Origin: Acidobacteriota bacterium
GTDB lineage: Bacteria; Acidobacteriota; Terriglobia; Versatilivoradales; Versatilivoraceae
Assembly (NCBI GenBank): GCA_028875575.1
Contig: JAPPDF010000100.1
Location: 70,413-134,412 of the forward strand
Length of the DNA stretch: 64,000 bases
Direction: 5' to 3'
This document shows, in pieces, positions 8,777-16,968 of this stretch. A program made the translations under genes and the position numbers. Position 1 is the stretch's first letter. Each line of letters opens with the position of its first letter. The notes beneath the pieces are model-generated. The model made no database searches. It was given only the letters and a program-made list of their open reading frames with translations, and had not been told where the DNA came from.

Positions 8777-10186
8777 ATGAGCAACGACCCCGTTGTTTAC
8801 CCCTATATTCCCAACTCGGTCCCTGAGATCAAGGCGCGGATGCTGGAGGAGATCGGCGCCGGCAGTATCGAGGAGCTGTACGCCGAGATCCCGAGCCATT
8901 TGCGGTTCAAGGGCCCCCTGAACCTGCCTGAACCCATACTGGACGAAGCTTCCATCAAGAGGCACGTGGAGCAGTTGCTGCGGAAAAACCGGAACTGTTC
9001 GGAGTACCTCAGTTTCCTGGGAGCCGGCTGTGCTCAGCACTACGTTCCGGCGGTGTGCGATGAGATCAACAACCGCGCCGAGTTCCTCACGGCTTACGTG
9101 GGGGAGTCCTATGCCGATCACGGCAAGTGGCAGGCGTTCTTCGAGTACGCCAGCCTGATGGGAGACCTGCTGGAGATGGATGTCCTGAGCTGTCCCCTCT
9201 ATGACGGACCTCAGGCAGCCGCCACCTCTCTGCGCATGGCCTCCCGCATCACCGGGCGCCCTCGGGTCCTGCTGCCCAGATCCATGGGCGAAGAGACCCT
9301 GTCCATCATCAGGAACTATCTCAAGGGGGGCGGGGACTCCGCGCTCGAAGTGAGTCTCATCCAGTTGGACCCGGCGACCGGCCTGGTGGATATCCGCGAC
9401 CTGAGATCCAAGCTGTCGGACCACACGGCGGCGGTGGCGATCGAAAATCCCGGATACCTGGGTGTGATCGAGACCCGGGCCGAGGAGATCGGCCGCATGG
9501 TCAAAGCCCACGGCGCCGAATTGGTGGTCTACACCGATCCCATCTCCCTGGGCGTGATGGCCCCTCCCGCAAACTACGGCGCCACCTTCGCCTGCGGAGA
9601 TTTTCATCCCCTGGGCATGCATCTGCTCTGCGGCGGTGGGCAGGGAGGCTTCATCGCCACCCATGACGACATGAGATATGTCGCCGAATTCAAGGACCTG
9701 ATGTTCGGTCTTACCGAAACCGTTCGCGAAGGGGAGTATGGCTTTGGCGAGGTGCTATTCGAGAGGACCTCCTACGGTTCCCGCGAAAAGGGCAAGGAGT
9801 ATACCGGCACCACCACCGGGTTGTGGGCCATCACGGCGGGAGTCTATCTGGCTCTGTTGGGTCCCAGGGGGATGCAGGAGCTGGGTCAGGTCATCATGCA
9901 GAGGGCCCAGTATGCCGCCAAGCGCATCGCGGGGATCCAAGGCGTCAAGGTGCTCTTTCCCACACCCTTCTTCAAGGAATTCGTCGTGAGTTTTGGAGAC
10001 ACCGGGCAAAGCGTGGAGCAGGTCAACAAGTCCCTGCTGGAGCACCGGATCCTTGGCGGCAGGGACCTCTCCGGGGAATTCCCGGAATTGGGGCAAAGCG
10101 CTCTCTACTGCGTCACCGAAATCATGACCAAGGAGGACATCGACCGGCTGGTCACGGCCCTGGAGGCTGTTGCAGGGCAAGGCTGA
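8777..10186 (+). CDS. Divergent glycine dehydrogenase (P-protein) subunit 1-like protein
   Basis: 469 residues. It follows GcvPA for much of its length: YIPNSVPEIKARMLEEIG, FLGAGCAQHYVPAVCDEI, TAYVGESYADHGKWQAFFEYASLMGDLL and AVAIENPGYLGVIE. The C-terminal third departs from it. The usual stretch around ReQHIRReKATSNICTNQ is replaced by FERTSYGSREKGKEY and TGTTTGLWAI, and the glycine-rich FGGPYLG region reads LLCGGGQGGF. In the true enzyme this subunit pairs with GcvPB to decarboxylate glycine with PLP. Start is the ATG at 8777, close to AGGGAG; an upstream in-frame ATG at 8747 lacks a site. No gcvT or gcvH is in the window, so a different substrate is possible. Confidence 0.75.
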   Translation: MSNDPVVYPYIPNSVPEIKARMLEEIGAGSIEELYAEIPSHLRFKGPLNLPEPILDEASIKRHVEQLLRKNRNCSEYLSFLGAGCAQHYVPAVCDEINNRAEFLTAYVGESYADHGKWQAFFEYASLMGDLLEMDVLSCPLYDGPQAAATSLRMASRITGRPRVLLPRSMGEETLSIIRNYLKGGGDSALEVSLIQLDPATGLVDIRDLRSKLSDHTAAVAIENPGYLGVIETRAEEIGRMVKAHGAELVVYTDPISLGVMAPPANYGATFACGDFHPLGMHLLCGGGQGGFIATHDDMRYVAEFKDLMFGLTETVREGEYGFGEVLFERTSYGSREKGKEYTGTTTGLWAITAGVYLALLGPRGMQELGQVIMQRAQYAAKRIAGIQGVKVLFPTPFFKEFVVSFGDTGQSVEQVNKSLLEHRILGGRDLSGEFPELGQSALYCVTEIMTKEDIDRLVTALEAVAGQG

Positions 10187-10220
10187 GCATCACCGACCGG
10201 TTGTCCCGGGAGACGATTCA

Positions 10221-11798
10221 ATGGGCAGGAACCAATCGACGCTGTTGCGCAAGTTCCATCAGGCGAGGTGGGATGAGGAGATCATCTGCGAGATGAGCGT
10301 CCCGGGCGAGCGCGGAATCCTCGTCCCCAGGGTTGAACGGGAAATAGAGGCCGAGATCGGAGACGGGGTTTCCAGGATCCCGGCAAACCTCAGGAGAGAA
10401 AAGCCGGCCGCACTGCCCGAAGTCAGCCAGGTTCGCACCCTGCGACACTTCCTGCGACTTTCCCAGGAGACCATGGGCGCGGACATGACCGTCGATGCCA
10501 GCGAGGGGACCTGTACCATGAAGTACAGCCCCAAGGTTCACGAACAACTGGTGGGGAACCCGGGCCTCAGGGATATTCATCCCCTTCAGGACGAGGACAC
10601 CATGCAGGGCATTCTGGAGGTTTACTTCCGGTTGGAAGAGTTCCTCAAGGAGATATCGGGTCTGGACCATTTCAGTTTCCAACCGGGCGGCGGCGCCCAG
10701 GGTGTCTACGCCAATGCCTGCATGGTTCGGGCCTGGCACGAGGCCAGGGGGGATGAGAAGAGATCGGAGATTATTACCACGTTGTTCTCTCACCCCTGCG
10801 ACGCCGCCAGTCCGGCCACCGCCGGATACAAGGTGATCACCCTCATGCCCGACCAACGCGGATATCCCGACCTGGAAGCCATGAAGGCGGCTCTGTCCGA
10901 GCGTACGGCCGGGATTTTCGTTACCAACCCGGAGGACACCGGAATTTACAACCCCAGGATCGATGAATACGTCAAGGCGGCCCACCGGGTGGGAGCCCTC
11001 TGCGCCTACGACCAGGCCAACGCCAACGGAATCCTGGGCATTACCCGAGCCAGGGAAGCCGGGTTCGATCTCTGCCACTTCAATATCCACAAGACCTTTT
11101 CCTCTCCCCACGCCTGCATGGGACATTCCACCGGGGCCGTCGGAGTGGTCGGGGAATTGGGTCGGTTTCTGCCGGTCCCCCGGGTGACATTCGACGGAAC
11201 CGGATACCATCTGGAATACGATCGGCCCGACAGTATCGGCAGGGTGCGCTGCTTTTTCGGAAACGCGCCCACGATTCTGCGGGCCTACGCCTGGATCATG
11301 CAGCACGGCGCCGACGGGTTGCGGGAAGTCGCCGAGTGCTCGGTGCTCAACAACAACTACCTGCTCAAGAAGCTGAGTGAAATTCCGGGGGTGGTCATTC
11401 AGTATGCTCAGGGAAAACGCCGGCTGGAGCAGGTTCGCTACTCCTGGGACAAGCTGAAGCAGGACACCGGCGTCGGCACCGAAGACGTGATGCGAAGAAT
11501 GGCCGACTTCGGTCTGCAGCACTACTGGATGAGCCATCCTCCCTGGATCGTGCCGGAGCCGTTTACCCTGGAACCCTGCGAGTCCTATTCCAAGGACGAT
11601 CTCGACGAGTACATCGCCGTACTGCGGCAGATTTCCCGGGAGGCCTACCAGGATCCCCAATTCGTCAAGAACGCTCCCCACAACTCCGTAGTCCACAAAG
11701 TTCCCTCGCCCGGCATCGACGAACCCGAGAGAATCGCCGTCACCTGGCGCCAGTACCAGAGGAAAAAGCGCACCGCTACCGCCGACCCCCAGGTGTAA
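10221..11798 (+). CDS. Divergent glycine dehydrogenase (P-protein) subunit 2-like protein, PLP-binding
   Basis: 525 residues. It aligns with GcvPB: LRHFLRLSQETMG, CTMKYSPK, DIHPLQDEDTMQGILEVYFRLEEFLKEI, TNPEDTGIYNPRI and the PLP lysine K291 in FNIHKTFSSPH. The family's glycine-rich loop after that lysine (normally PHGGGGPG) reads PHACMGHSTGAVGV, and the usual YPLGSCTMKYNPK begins VDASEGTCTMKYSPK. Those changes lie near the active site. The C-terminus keeps ESYSKDDLDEYI and KNAPHNS. Start at 10221 is 34 bases past the subunit 1 stop. With subunit 1 it should form a PLP-dependent (alpha beta) decarboxylase; whether the substrate is glycine is doubtful. Confidence 0.78.
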   Translation: MGRNQSTLLRKFHQARWDEEIICEMSVPGERGILVPRVEREIEAEIGDGVSRIPANLRREKPAALPEVSQVRTLRHFLRLSQETMGADMTVDASEGTCTMKYSPKVHEQLVGNPGLRDIHPLQDEDTMQGILEVYFRLEEFLKEISGLDHFSFQPGGGAQGVYANACMVRAWHEARGDEKRSEIITTLFSHPCDAASPATAGYKVITLMPDQRGYPDLEAMKAALSERTAGIFVTNPEDTGIYNPRIDEYVKAAHRVGALCAYDQANANGILGITRAREAGFDLCHFNIHKTFSSPHACMGHSTGAVGVVGELGRFLPVPRVTFDGTGYHLEYDRPDSIGRVRCFFGNAPTILRAYAWIMQHGADGLREVAECSVLNNNYLLKKLSEIPGVVIQYAQGKRRLEQVRYSWDKLKQDTGVGTEDVMRRMADFGLQHYWMSHPPWIVPEPFTLEPCESYSKDDLDEYIAVLRQISREAYQDPQFVKNAPHNSVVHKVPSPGIDEPERIAVTWRQYQRKKRTATADPQV

Positions 11799-12475
11799 TC
11801 GGCGGTTCAGGATGTTTGCAAACCCCTCGCAATTCTCAATGCGATCAGGGGCACCCGAGCCTGTGCGTTCCAGGCGCAAACCAGGTCGGCACAGCAGATA
11901 ACTGACCTGGACCAAAAAAAGGGATCCGCGAGGAGCTACCAAGGACCACGAAGCGAGATGTCTCTGCCGCATGGGCAGGGCTGCGGCCCGGCAAGCCAGC
12001 GCGTGCCCCCTCGAGGAGCAGGAGTGATGGGAGGAGGCCCACCCGGGAGCGCGGGCGTCCCGCCCGCATGCACTCCCGTTGCCTGCCACTCAGTTTCTCT
12101 GCAAGGGGCACCCGTCTACCCTGCCGGCGGGAACGGCATGGGCTGGGCCGAAGCAGAGTCCCGGCGCCGTTGCCGGTCGACCCGAGTGGAGCCGGAAGTC
12201 GAGGCTGTGCCAGGACTTGTGCGGGCGGGACGCCCGCGCTCCCGGGTGGGCTTCATTCCGTGACGTCGTCGCAGTTAAGGTGGTCCATCAGATTGTGTTT
12301 CAATTCGTGGTGCGTCTCCAACACCATCGGCAGTCGCTTCCTCGTGTGAGCTGACCGGCAGGGCAGGGACGGAACTTATATGTAAACCATTACTATTCAG
12401 CATTTAGGACGTTGATTTATAGATAGGTTGTATGAGTTTTTTAGAGGTGGTAAGAGCCATGTGCGGTGATCGCCG
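11799..12475. other. Gene-free stretch of about 680 bases
   Basis: It contains the GC-rich inverted-repeat element copy B (12037-12251). Beyond it, on the minus strand, is a 24-codon open frame (ATG at 12327, TGA at 12253) preceded by GAGGAAG. I cannot match that peptide to anything and treat it as unproven. The last ~110 bases are AT-richer and probably hold the promoter of the gene at 12476. Confidence 0.55.
12037..12251. repeat. GC-rich inverted-repeat element, copy B
   Basis: The ends, 12037-12068 and 12220-12251, form a perfect 32-base inverted repeat. The interior aligns with copy A (7090-7305) in the same orientation, and left-flank homology (GGCAGGGCTG, GGAGTGATGGGAG) extends to about 11965. 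It lies about 240 bases after the stop of the P-protein subunit 2 gene. Confidence 0.82.
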
Positions 12476-13594
12476 ATGAAGAGCGTGGGCCTGATTGTCA
12501 ATCCCGTCGCCGGGATGGGAGGCAAGGTGGGGCTCAAGGGCAGCGATGGCCCTGAAGTCCTGCGCCTGGCCCGAGAGCTGGGCGCGACTCCTGAATCTCC
12601 ACAGCGGGGCGGCCAGGCGCTGGCCGCCCTTTCCGAATCGAGGGATGCGCTGCAATGGATCACCTGTCCGGGGGAAATGGGAGAGGACATCTGTCGTCGT
12701 GCCGGACTCGATCCCCTGATCCTGAGTTCCACACAGGGACGGGAAACCACCTGGGAAGACACGGAACGGGCCGCCGGGCAGTTGTTGGACAGAGAGGTGG
12801 ACCTGCTGCTGTTCGCGGGTGGGGACGGCACCGCCCGGAATGTCTGCAGGGCCGTTGGCAGCCGCCTGGTGGCCCTGGGAATTCCAGCCGGAGTCAAGAT
12901 CCATTCGGCGGTCTACGCCGTCACACCCAGGGACGCCGGGGAAGTGGCCCGCCGGTTTCTGGAGGGCGGGTTGAGGCGTGTTCGAGAGGGTGAGGTCATG
13001 GACATTGACGAGGAGTCCTATCGTCATGGCGTTGTCGAAGCCAGGCTCTACGGCTATCTGCGGGTCCCCGTGGAAGACCGCTATGTCCAAAGGATGAAGG
13101 CGGGAGGAGCGGTGTCGGAGGCTCAGGAGCTGGCCGGGATGGCGGAGGAGGTCGTCGGTTGCATGCAGGAATCGGAGGTTTTTGTGATCGGACCCGGGAC
13201 GACCACTCGAGCCATAACGGAGAGACTGGGCCTGCCCGGCACGCTGCTGGGGGTGGACGTCGTCTGCAACCGCCGCCTGGTGGCCCGGGATGTCTCCGAG
13301 CGGCGGCTGCTGGAGCTGACCGCGGGGCGTCGGGTCAGAATCGTGATTACCGTCATAGGAGGGCAAGGCTATATTCTGGGGCGGGGAAATCAGCAAATCG
13401 GTCCGACCCTGCTCAGGCAGGTGGGCAGGCAAGGCCTGTTGGTGGTTGCTACCAAGGAGAAGCTGGCTTCCCTGGGGGGGAGACCGCTATTGGTTGACAC
13501 CGGTGACGAAGCTCTGAATCGGGAGTTGAGCGGTTACCTCCGCGTCACCACGGGATATGAGGACTACGTCATCTACAAGGTAGGCCATGGATAG
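12476..13594 (+). CDS. ATP-NAD kinase-like protein (COG3199 type)
   Basis: 372 residues. The start MKSVGLIVNPVAGMGGKVGLKGSDG and the signature LLFAGGDGTARNV match the COG3199 branch of the NAD kinase/diacylglycerol kinase fold. The GGDGT motif binds the nucleotide. Further conserved features are GIPAGVKIHSAVYAV and VIGPGTTTRAI. Members are larger than NadK, and their substrate is not established; some sit next to acetoin or amino-acid genes (AcoX-like). Here it follows the P-protein cassette after ~680 bases and precedes rimO by ~200 bases. The start has no strong ribosome site, but upstream sequence is closed by stops. Kinase activity on NAD is inferred only. Confidence 0.82.
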   Translation: MKSVGLIVNPVAGMGGKVGLKGSDGPEVLRLARELGATPESPQRGGQALAALSESRDALQWITCPGEMGEDICRRAGLDPLILSSTQGRETTWEDTERAAGQLLDREVDLLLFAGGDGTARNVCRAVGSRLVALGIPAGVKIHSAVYAVTPRDAGEVARRFLEGGLRRVREGEVMDIDEESYRHGVVEARLYGYLRVPVEDRYVQRMKAGGAVSEAQELAGMAEEVVGCMQESEVFVIGPGTTTRAITERLGLPGTLLGVDVVCNRRLVARDVSERRLLELTAGRRVRIVITVIGGQGYILGRGNQQIGPTLLRQVGRQGLLVVATKEKLASLGGRPLLVDTGDEALNRELSGYLRVTTGYEDYVIYKVGHG

Positions 13595-13791
13595 TCCGTC
13601 GATAACCCACCGGCCCATGGAGAGTCGGTGGGCGGAGGCCCCTTGCCGATTTGGCGGTAAGTGCTAGAATGGCAGGCGGCTTCGGGATCACCGCGGCCCA
13701 TGCAGGGTCCCCGGGCCGCCTCACGGAATCTGTCGGCTCCCGGCAGTCTCGGCCGGGTCATTCCCGCCAAACTCGTTCCCAGAGTTCTACG

Positions 13792-15114
13792 ATGAAGAAG
13801 ATAGGCCTGGTTAGCCTGGGCTGCGAAAAAAACCTGGTCGACAGCGAGATCATGCTGGGGCTGCTGCGCCGAAGAGGGTACGAGATCACGGCCCAGGCCG
13901 AACGGGCGGACGTGATCGTAGTCAACACTTGCGGCTTCATCGACAAGGCCAAGCAGGAGAGCGTGGACACCATCCTGGAGATGGCGGAATTCAAGAACAG
14001 CGGCCAGTGTTCGCGCCTGGTGGTTACCGGCTGCCTGGTGGAACGCTACAGGGAGGAGATCCAAACGGAGATTCCCGAGGTGGACGCAGTTCTGGGAACG
14101 ACCCAGTTGGAGTCCATTATCGACCTCTGCGAAGGACGAATCCCGCCCACAATCGATAACCGGTACTACCTGTACGACGAAAACACGCCCCGGCTGCTGA
14201 CGACTCCCGGCTATACGGCCTACATCAAAGTCGCCGAGGGTTGTGATCGCCCCTGTTCCTTTTGCGTCATCCCCAGAATTCGCGGAGCCCATCGCAGCCG
14301 CCCGATGGCTTCCATCCTGAAGGAAGCCCGATTTCTGGCTGACGGCGGGGTCAAGGAGATCGTGCTGATCTCTCAGGAGACTACCCATTACGGGATCGAC
14401 CTGGGTATGAAGCAGGGGCTGTCCCGGCTGCTGAGGGAACTGACCAAGGTGGAAGGGATCCACTGGATTCGCTTCCTTTACGCGTTCCCCTCGCAGCTCG
14501 GAGAGGATGTGCTGGCGGCCATGCGGGAGGAGGAAAAGATCTGCCGGTACCTGGACATGCCGCTCCAGCACGCCAGCGAGAGGGTTTTGAGATCGATGAA
14601 GCGGGGGGGCAACAGTTCCAGCCTGTCCCGGCTCCTGGATCGGGTTCGGGAAAGGGTTCCGGGAATTACCTTGCGGACCTCCATGATCGTGGGTTACCCC
14701 GGTGAGACCGAAGAGGAATTTGCCGAGTTGTGCCGCTTCGTGGAGACGATCCAGTTCGATCGACTGGGTGCTTTCACCTATTCGGACGAGGAAGAGGCCG
14801 GCAGCTATCACCTGGATGGAAAGGTGCCGCCGGCACTGATCGAAAAACGCCGCAGGCGGTTGATGGGAATCCAGGCCAAGATCTCCCGGCGGAAGAACCG
14901 GAGCATGGTGGGGAAGCGTCAACCCGTGCTCGTCGAAGGGAAGTCGGCCGAGAGCGACCTCCTCTGGCAAGGCCGGCTGGAGTCTCAAGCCCCCAGAATC
15001 GATGGCGTGGTTTTGATCAATGACCTGGAGGCTGCACCGCCCGATTCGGGAGAGTTTGGCAACGTTGAAATTACCCAGGCCATGAACTATGATCTGGTGG
15101 GCCGATTGGTATAA
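13792..15114 (+). CDS. rimO: Ribosomal protein S12 methylthiotransferase
   Basis: 440 residues. RimO adds a methylthio group to Asp88/89 of ribosomal protein S12 using two [4Fe-4S] clusters and SAM. The N-terminal UPF0004 domain carries three cluster cysteines (LGCEKNLVDSE, NTCGFI, TGCLVER). The radical SAM core has C151, C155 and C158 in CDRPCSFC, followed by PRIRGAHRSR, and a TRAM domain ends the protein. The YLDMPLQHAS and RTSMIVGYPGE blocks favour RimO over MiaB. I start at the ATG at 13792 because MKKIGLVSLGCEKN is the family's beginning; an open extension to 13651 looks like leader. It heads a likely operon with yacG, pgpA, an NHL protein, cinA and gpsA. Confidence 0.93.
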   Translation: MKKIGLVSLGCEKNLVDSEIMLGLLRRRGYEITAQAERADVIVVNTCGFIDKAKQESVDTILEMAEFKNSGQCSRLVVTGCLVERYREEIQTEIPEVDAVLGTTQLESIIDLCEGRIPPTIDNRYYLYDENTPRLLTTPGYTAYIKVAEGCDRPCSFCVIPRIRGAHRSRPMASILKEARFLADGGVKEIVLISQETTHYGIDLGMKQGLSRLLRELTKVEGIHWIRFLYAFPSQLGEDVLAAMREEEKICRYLDMPLQHASERVLRSMKRGGNSSSLSRLLDRVRERVPGITLRTSMIVGYPGETEEEFAELCRFVETIQFDRLGAFTYSDEEEAGSYHLDGKVPPALIEKRRRRLMGIQAKISRRKNRSMVGKRQPVLVEGKSAESDLLWQGRLESQAPRIDGVVLINDLEAAPPDSGEFGNVEITQAMNYDLVGRLV

Positions 15115-15179
15115 CTCGTGGTGCATTGCCAGTGTCGGGCACGGGCGGGTGCTCCCTTTTGCCTCGGGAGGTGTGCGCG

Positions 15180-15359
15180 ATGACGAAGTGCCCCATGTGC
15201 AAGAGGCCGGTTCGGTGGAAAGGGAACGCCTACCGACCCTTTTGCAGTGAGCGTTGCCAAACGCGTGACTTGGGAAACTGGGCAACGAACCGCTACACGG
15301 TTCCGGTGGAGAATACGCCCGAAATCGACGAAGCTGAAGAAGCACCGGCCGAAGAATAA
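15180..15359 (+). CDS. yacG: DNA gyrase inhibitor YacG, zinc-ribbon protein
   Basis: 59 residues. A zinc site is formed by CPMC at the N-terminus and CSERC about 20 residues later, with the family's KRPVRW and FCSERCQTRDLGNW blocks. In E. coli YacG binds GyrB and blocks DNA binding. The C-terminus is acidic. I start at the ATG at 15180, where the conserved sequence begins, rather than an open extension back to 15126. The stop codon is directly followed by the ATG of pgpA, so translation is probably coupled. Confidence 0.88.
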   Translation: MTKCPMCKRPVRWKGNAYRPFCSERCQTRDLGNWATNRYTVPVENTPEIDEAEEAPAEE

Positions 15360-15878
15360 ATGGGGGCTCCGACAGTCACCAGACCATCAGGCATCAAGGA
15401 CCGATTGGCGCTGGTCATTGCCACCGGATTCGGTGTCGGCTATTGTCCGATAGCACCGGGCACGGTCGGTTCCTTTGTCGGCATTCTACTGATCCTGCTC
15501 CTCTCCCGTTGGCAGCTCCTGGGGGGACAACGGGTCTTCGTCAATTGGCTGGTGGTGGCGGTTATTGGCGCCGTAGGCATCTGGGCGGGTTCCCGGGCGG
15601 AAGCAGTCCTGGGCAAGCGGGATCCACCTCAAGTCGTCATCGATGAGATCGTGGGTCAGTTATTGACGTTCGGCCTGATCTTCAGGAACCCCCGGCTCAC
15701 CCTGCTATTACTCGGTTTTTTGTTCTTTCGCTTCTTCGACATCGCCAAGCCCTTCCCGATAAGGTCCCTGGAGAGAGTTCCCCTGGGATTCGGAATCGTC
15801 CTCGACGATTTGGCCGCCGGTTTTTACGCCTCCTTGTTGCTGGTGCTGATTGATCGCTATTGGCTCTCGCTGGCATAA
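15360..15878 (+). CDS. pgpA: Phosphatidylglycerophosphatase A
   Basis: 172 residues, integral membrane. It dephosphorylates phosphatidylglycerol phosphate to phosphatidylglycerol. All family motifs are there: FGVGYCPIAPGTVGS, VIDEIVGQLLT, FRFFDIAKPFPIR and the C-terminal GIVLDDLAAG. About four hydrophobic segments are visible. The start abuts the yacG stop with no gap. Together with gpsA further along the run it supports a small phospholipid-synthesis grouping. Confidence 0.93.
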   Translation: MGAPTVTRPSGIKDRLALVIATGFGVGYCPIAPGTVGSFVGILLILLLSRWQLLGGQRVFVNWLVVAVIGAVGIWAGSRAEAVLGKRDPPQVVIDEIVGQLLTFGLIFRNPRLTLLLLGFLFFRFFDIAKPFPIRSLERVPLGFGIVLDDLAAGFYASLLLVLIDRYWLSLA

Positions 15879-15895
15879 TCCTTTCGATCTGACCC

Positions 15896-16903
15896 ATGAT
15901 TAGAATTCTGGATCTGCTACCTGCAGCAGCCCTTCCCGGAGGGGAAATATTTGTTCGCTGCAGTGGCTTGGAATTGAAGTCCTACTTGCGGCCCGATGTG
16001 AGGATCCAGCGGTCGTCCGGCCACCTGGTTTCGGCAGCCTCCGATCTGATTGTGGCGCAGGTCCCATCGGATGCCCGCAGCGGGGAATTGTGGATTGCCA
16101 TTGACGGACAGGAAAGCAATCACGTCGCCTGTGAAGTGGCCGATCCGGTGACTGACAATTTGCACCCGGTGGCCAATCCGGTCCTGGATTCGGGTGGCAA
16201 CCTCTTTTCCACCCTGAGCGGTCGCAAGGGTGAGAAGGTTCCCAACTCCATCTTCAGGATCAGCCGGACCGGGGTTGTCGAACCCCTGGGCGCCGAGATC
16301 GTCAATCCGACCGGCCTGGCTCTCAACAGCAGGGACGAGCTGTTTGTTTCCAGCCGCCATGACGGGAATATCTTCAGAGTTTCCAGTCAGGGAGAGACCT
16401 CGATCTATGCCAAGGGAATGGGGGTAGCCACCGATATCGTCTTTGATCGCGAAGACAACCTTTACGTCGGCGACCGCAGCGGCACCATCTTCAAGATCGA
16501 CAGAAAGCGTGAGATCTTCGTTTTTGCAACTCTCGAGCCCAGTGTGTCGGCCTATCACCTCGCCTTCGATCACGCCGGCAGCCTCTTTGTGACGGGACCG
16601 ACCGCTTCTACCTGCGACCATGTCTACAAGGTCACCTCCAGCGGCGAGGTTGAGGTGTTCTTTACCGGATTGGGCAGGCCTCAGGGAATGGCCTTTGACG
16701 CGGAGGGCAACCTCTACGTGGCGGCCTCGATGGCAGGCCGGCGGGGTGTGGTGAGGATCAATCCCGATGCAGAGGCCAGGCTGGCCATCAGCGGCTCCAA
16801 CCTCATCGGCTTGACATTCGGATATGGGCAGGACATGTATCTTGCCACCACCAGTTCCATCTATCGAATTCACGTCGGAGTCGAGGGTAAGCCTCTGCCC
16901 TGA
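15896..16903 (+). CDS. NHL/SMP-30-type beta-propeller protein
   Basis: 335 residues. Residues 1 to ~85 look like an IPT/TIG-type beta-sandwich (ALPGGEIFVRCSGLEL, HLVSAASDLIVAQVP). The rest repeats a propeller unit: NPTGLALNSRDELFVSSRHDG, ATDIVFDREDNLYVGDRSG, AYHLAFDHAGSLFVTG, RPQGMAFDAEGNLYVAAS. No signal peptide or catalytic set is evident, so the role is unknown; related proteins are often annotated as gluconolactonase-like. It starts 17 bases after pgpA and ends 65 before cinA, so it is probably co-transcribed with both. Confidence 0.78.
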   Translation: MIRILDLLPAAALPGGEIFVRCSGLELKSYLRPDVRIQRSSGHLVSAASDLIVAQVPSDARSGELWIAIDGQESNHVACEVADPVTDNLHPVANPVLDSGGNLFSTLSGRKGEKVPNSIFRISRTGVVEPLGAEIVNPTGLALNSRDELFVSSRHDGNIFRVSSQGETSIYAKGMGVATDIVFDREDNLYVGDRSGTIFKIDRKREIFVFATLEPSVSAYHLAFDHAGSLFVTGPTASTCDHVYKVTSSGEVEVFFTGLGRPQGMAFDAEGNLYVAASMAGRRGVVRINPDAEARLAISGSNLIGLTFGYGQDMYLATTSSIYRIHVGVEGKPLP

Positions 16904-16968
16904 CACGGGCGAGGTGTATTCGGCAACCCCCTGCTCCCCTCTTGGCCGCCCGATCCCTCCCCCGTCCT

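Noticed and set aside
12253..12327. 24-codon minus-strand frame after GAGGAAG
   Set aside because: The start context is plausible, but the peptide has no recognisable family and abuts a repeat; too short to call without conservation data.
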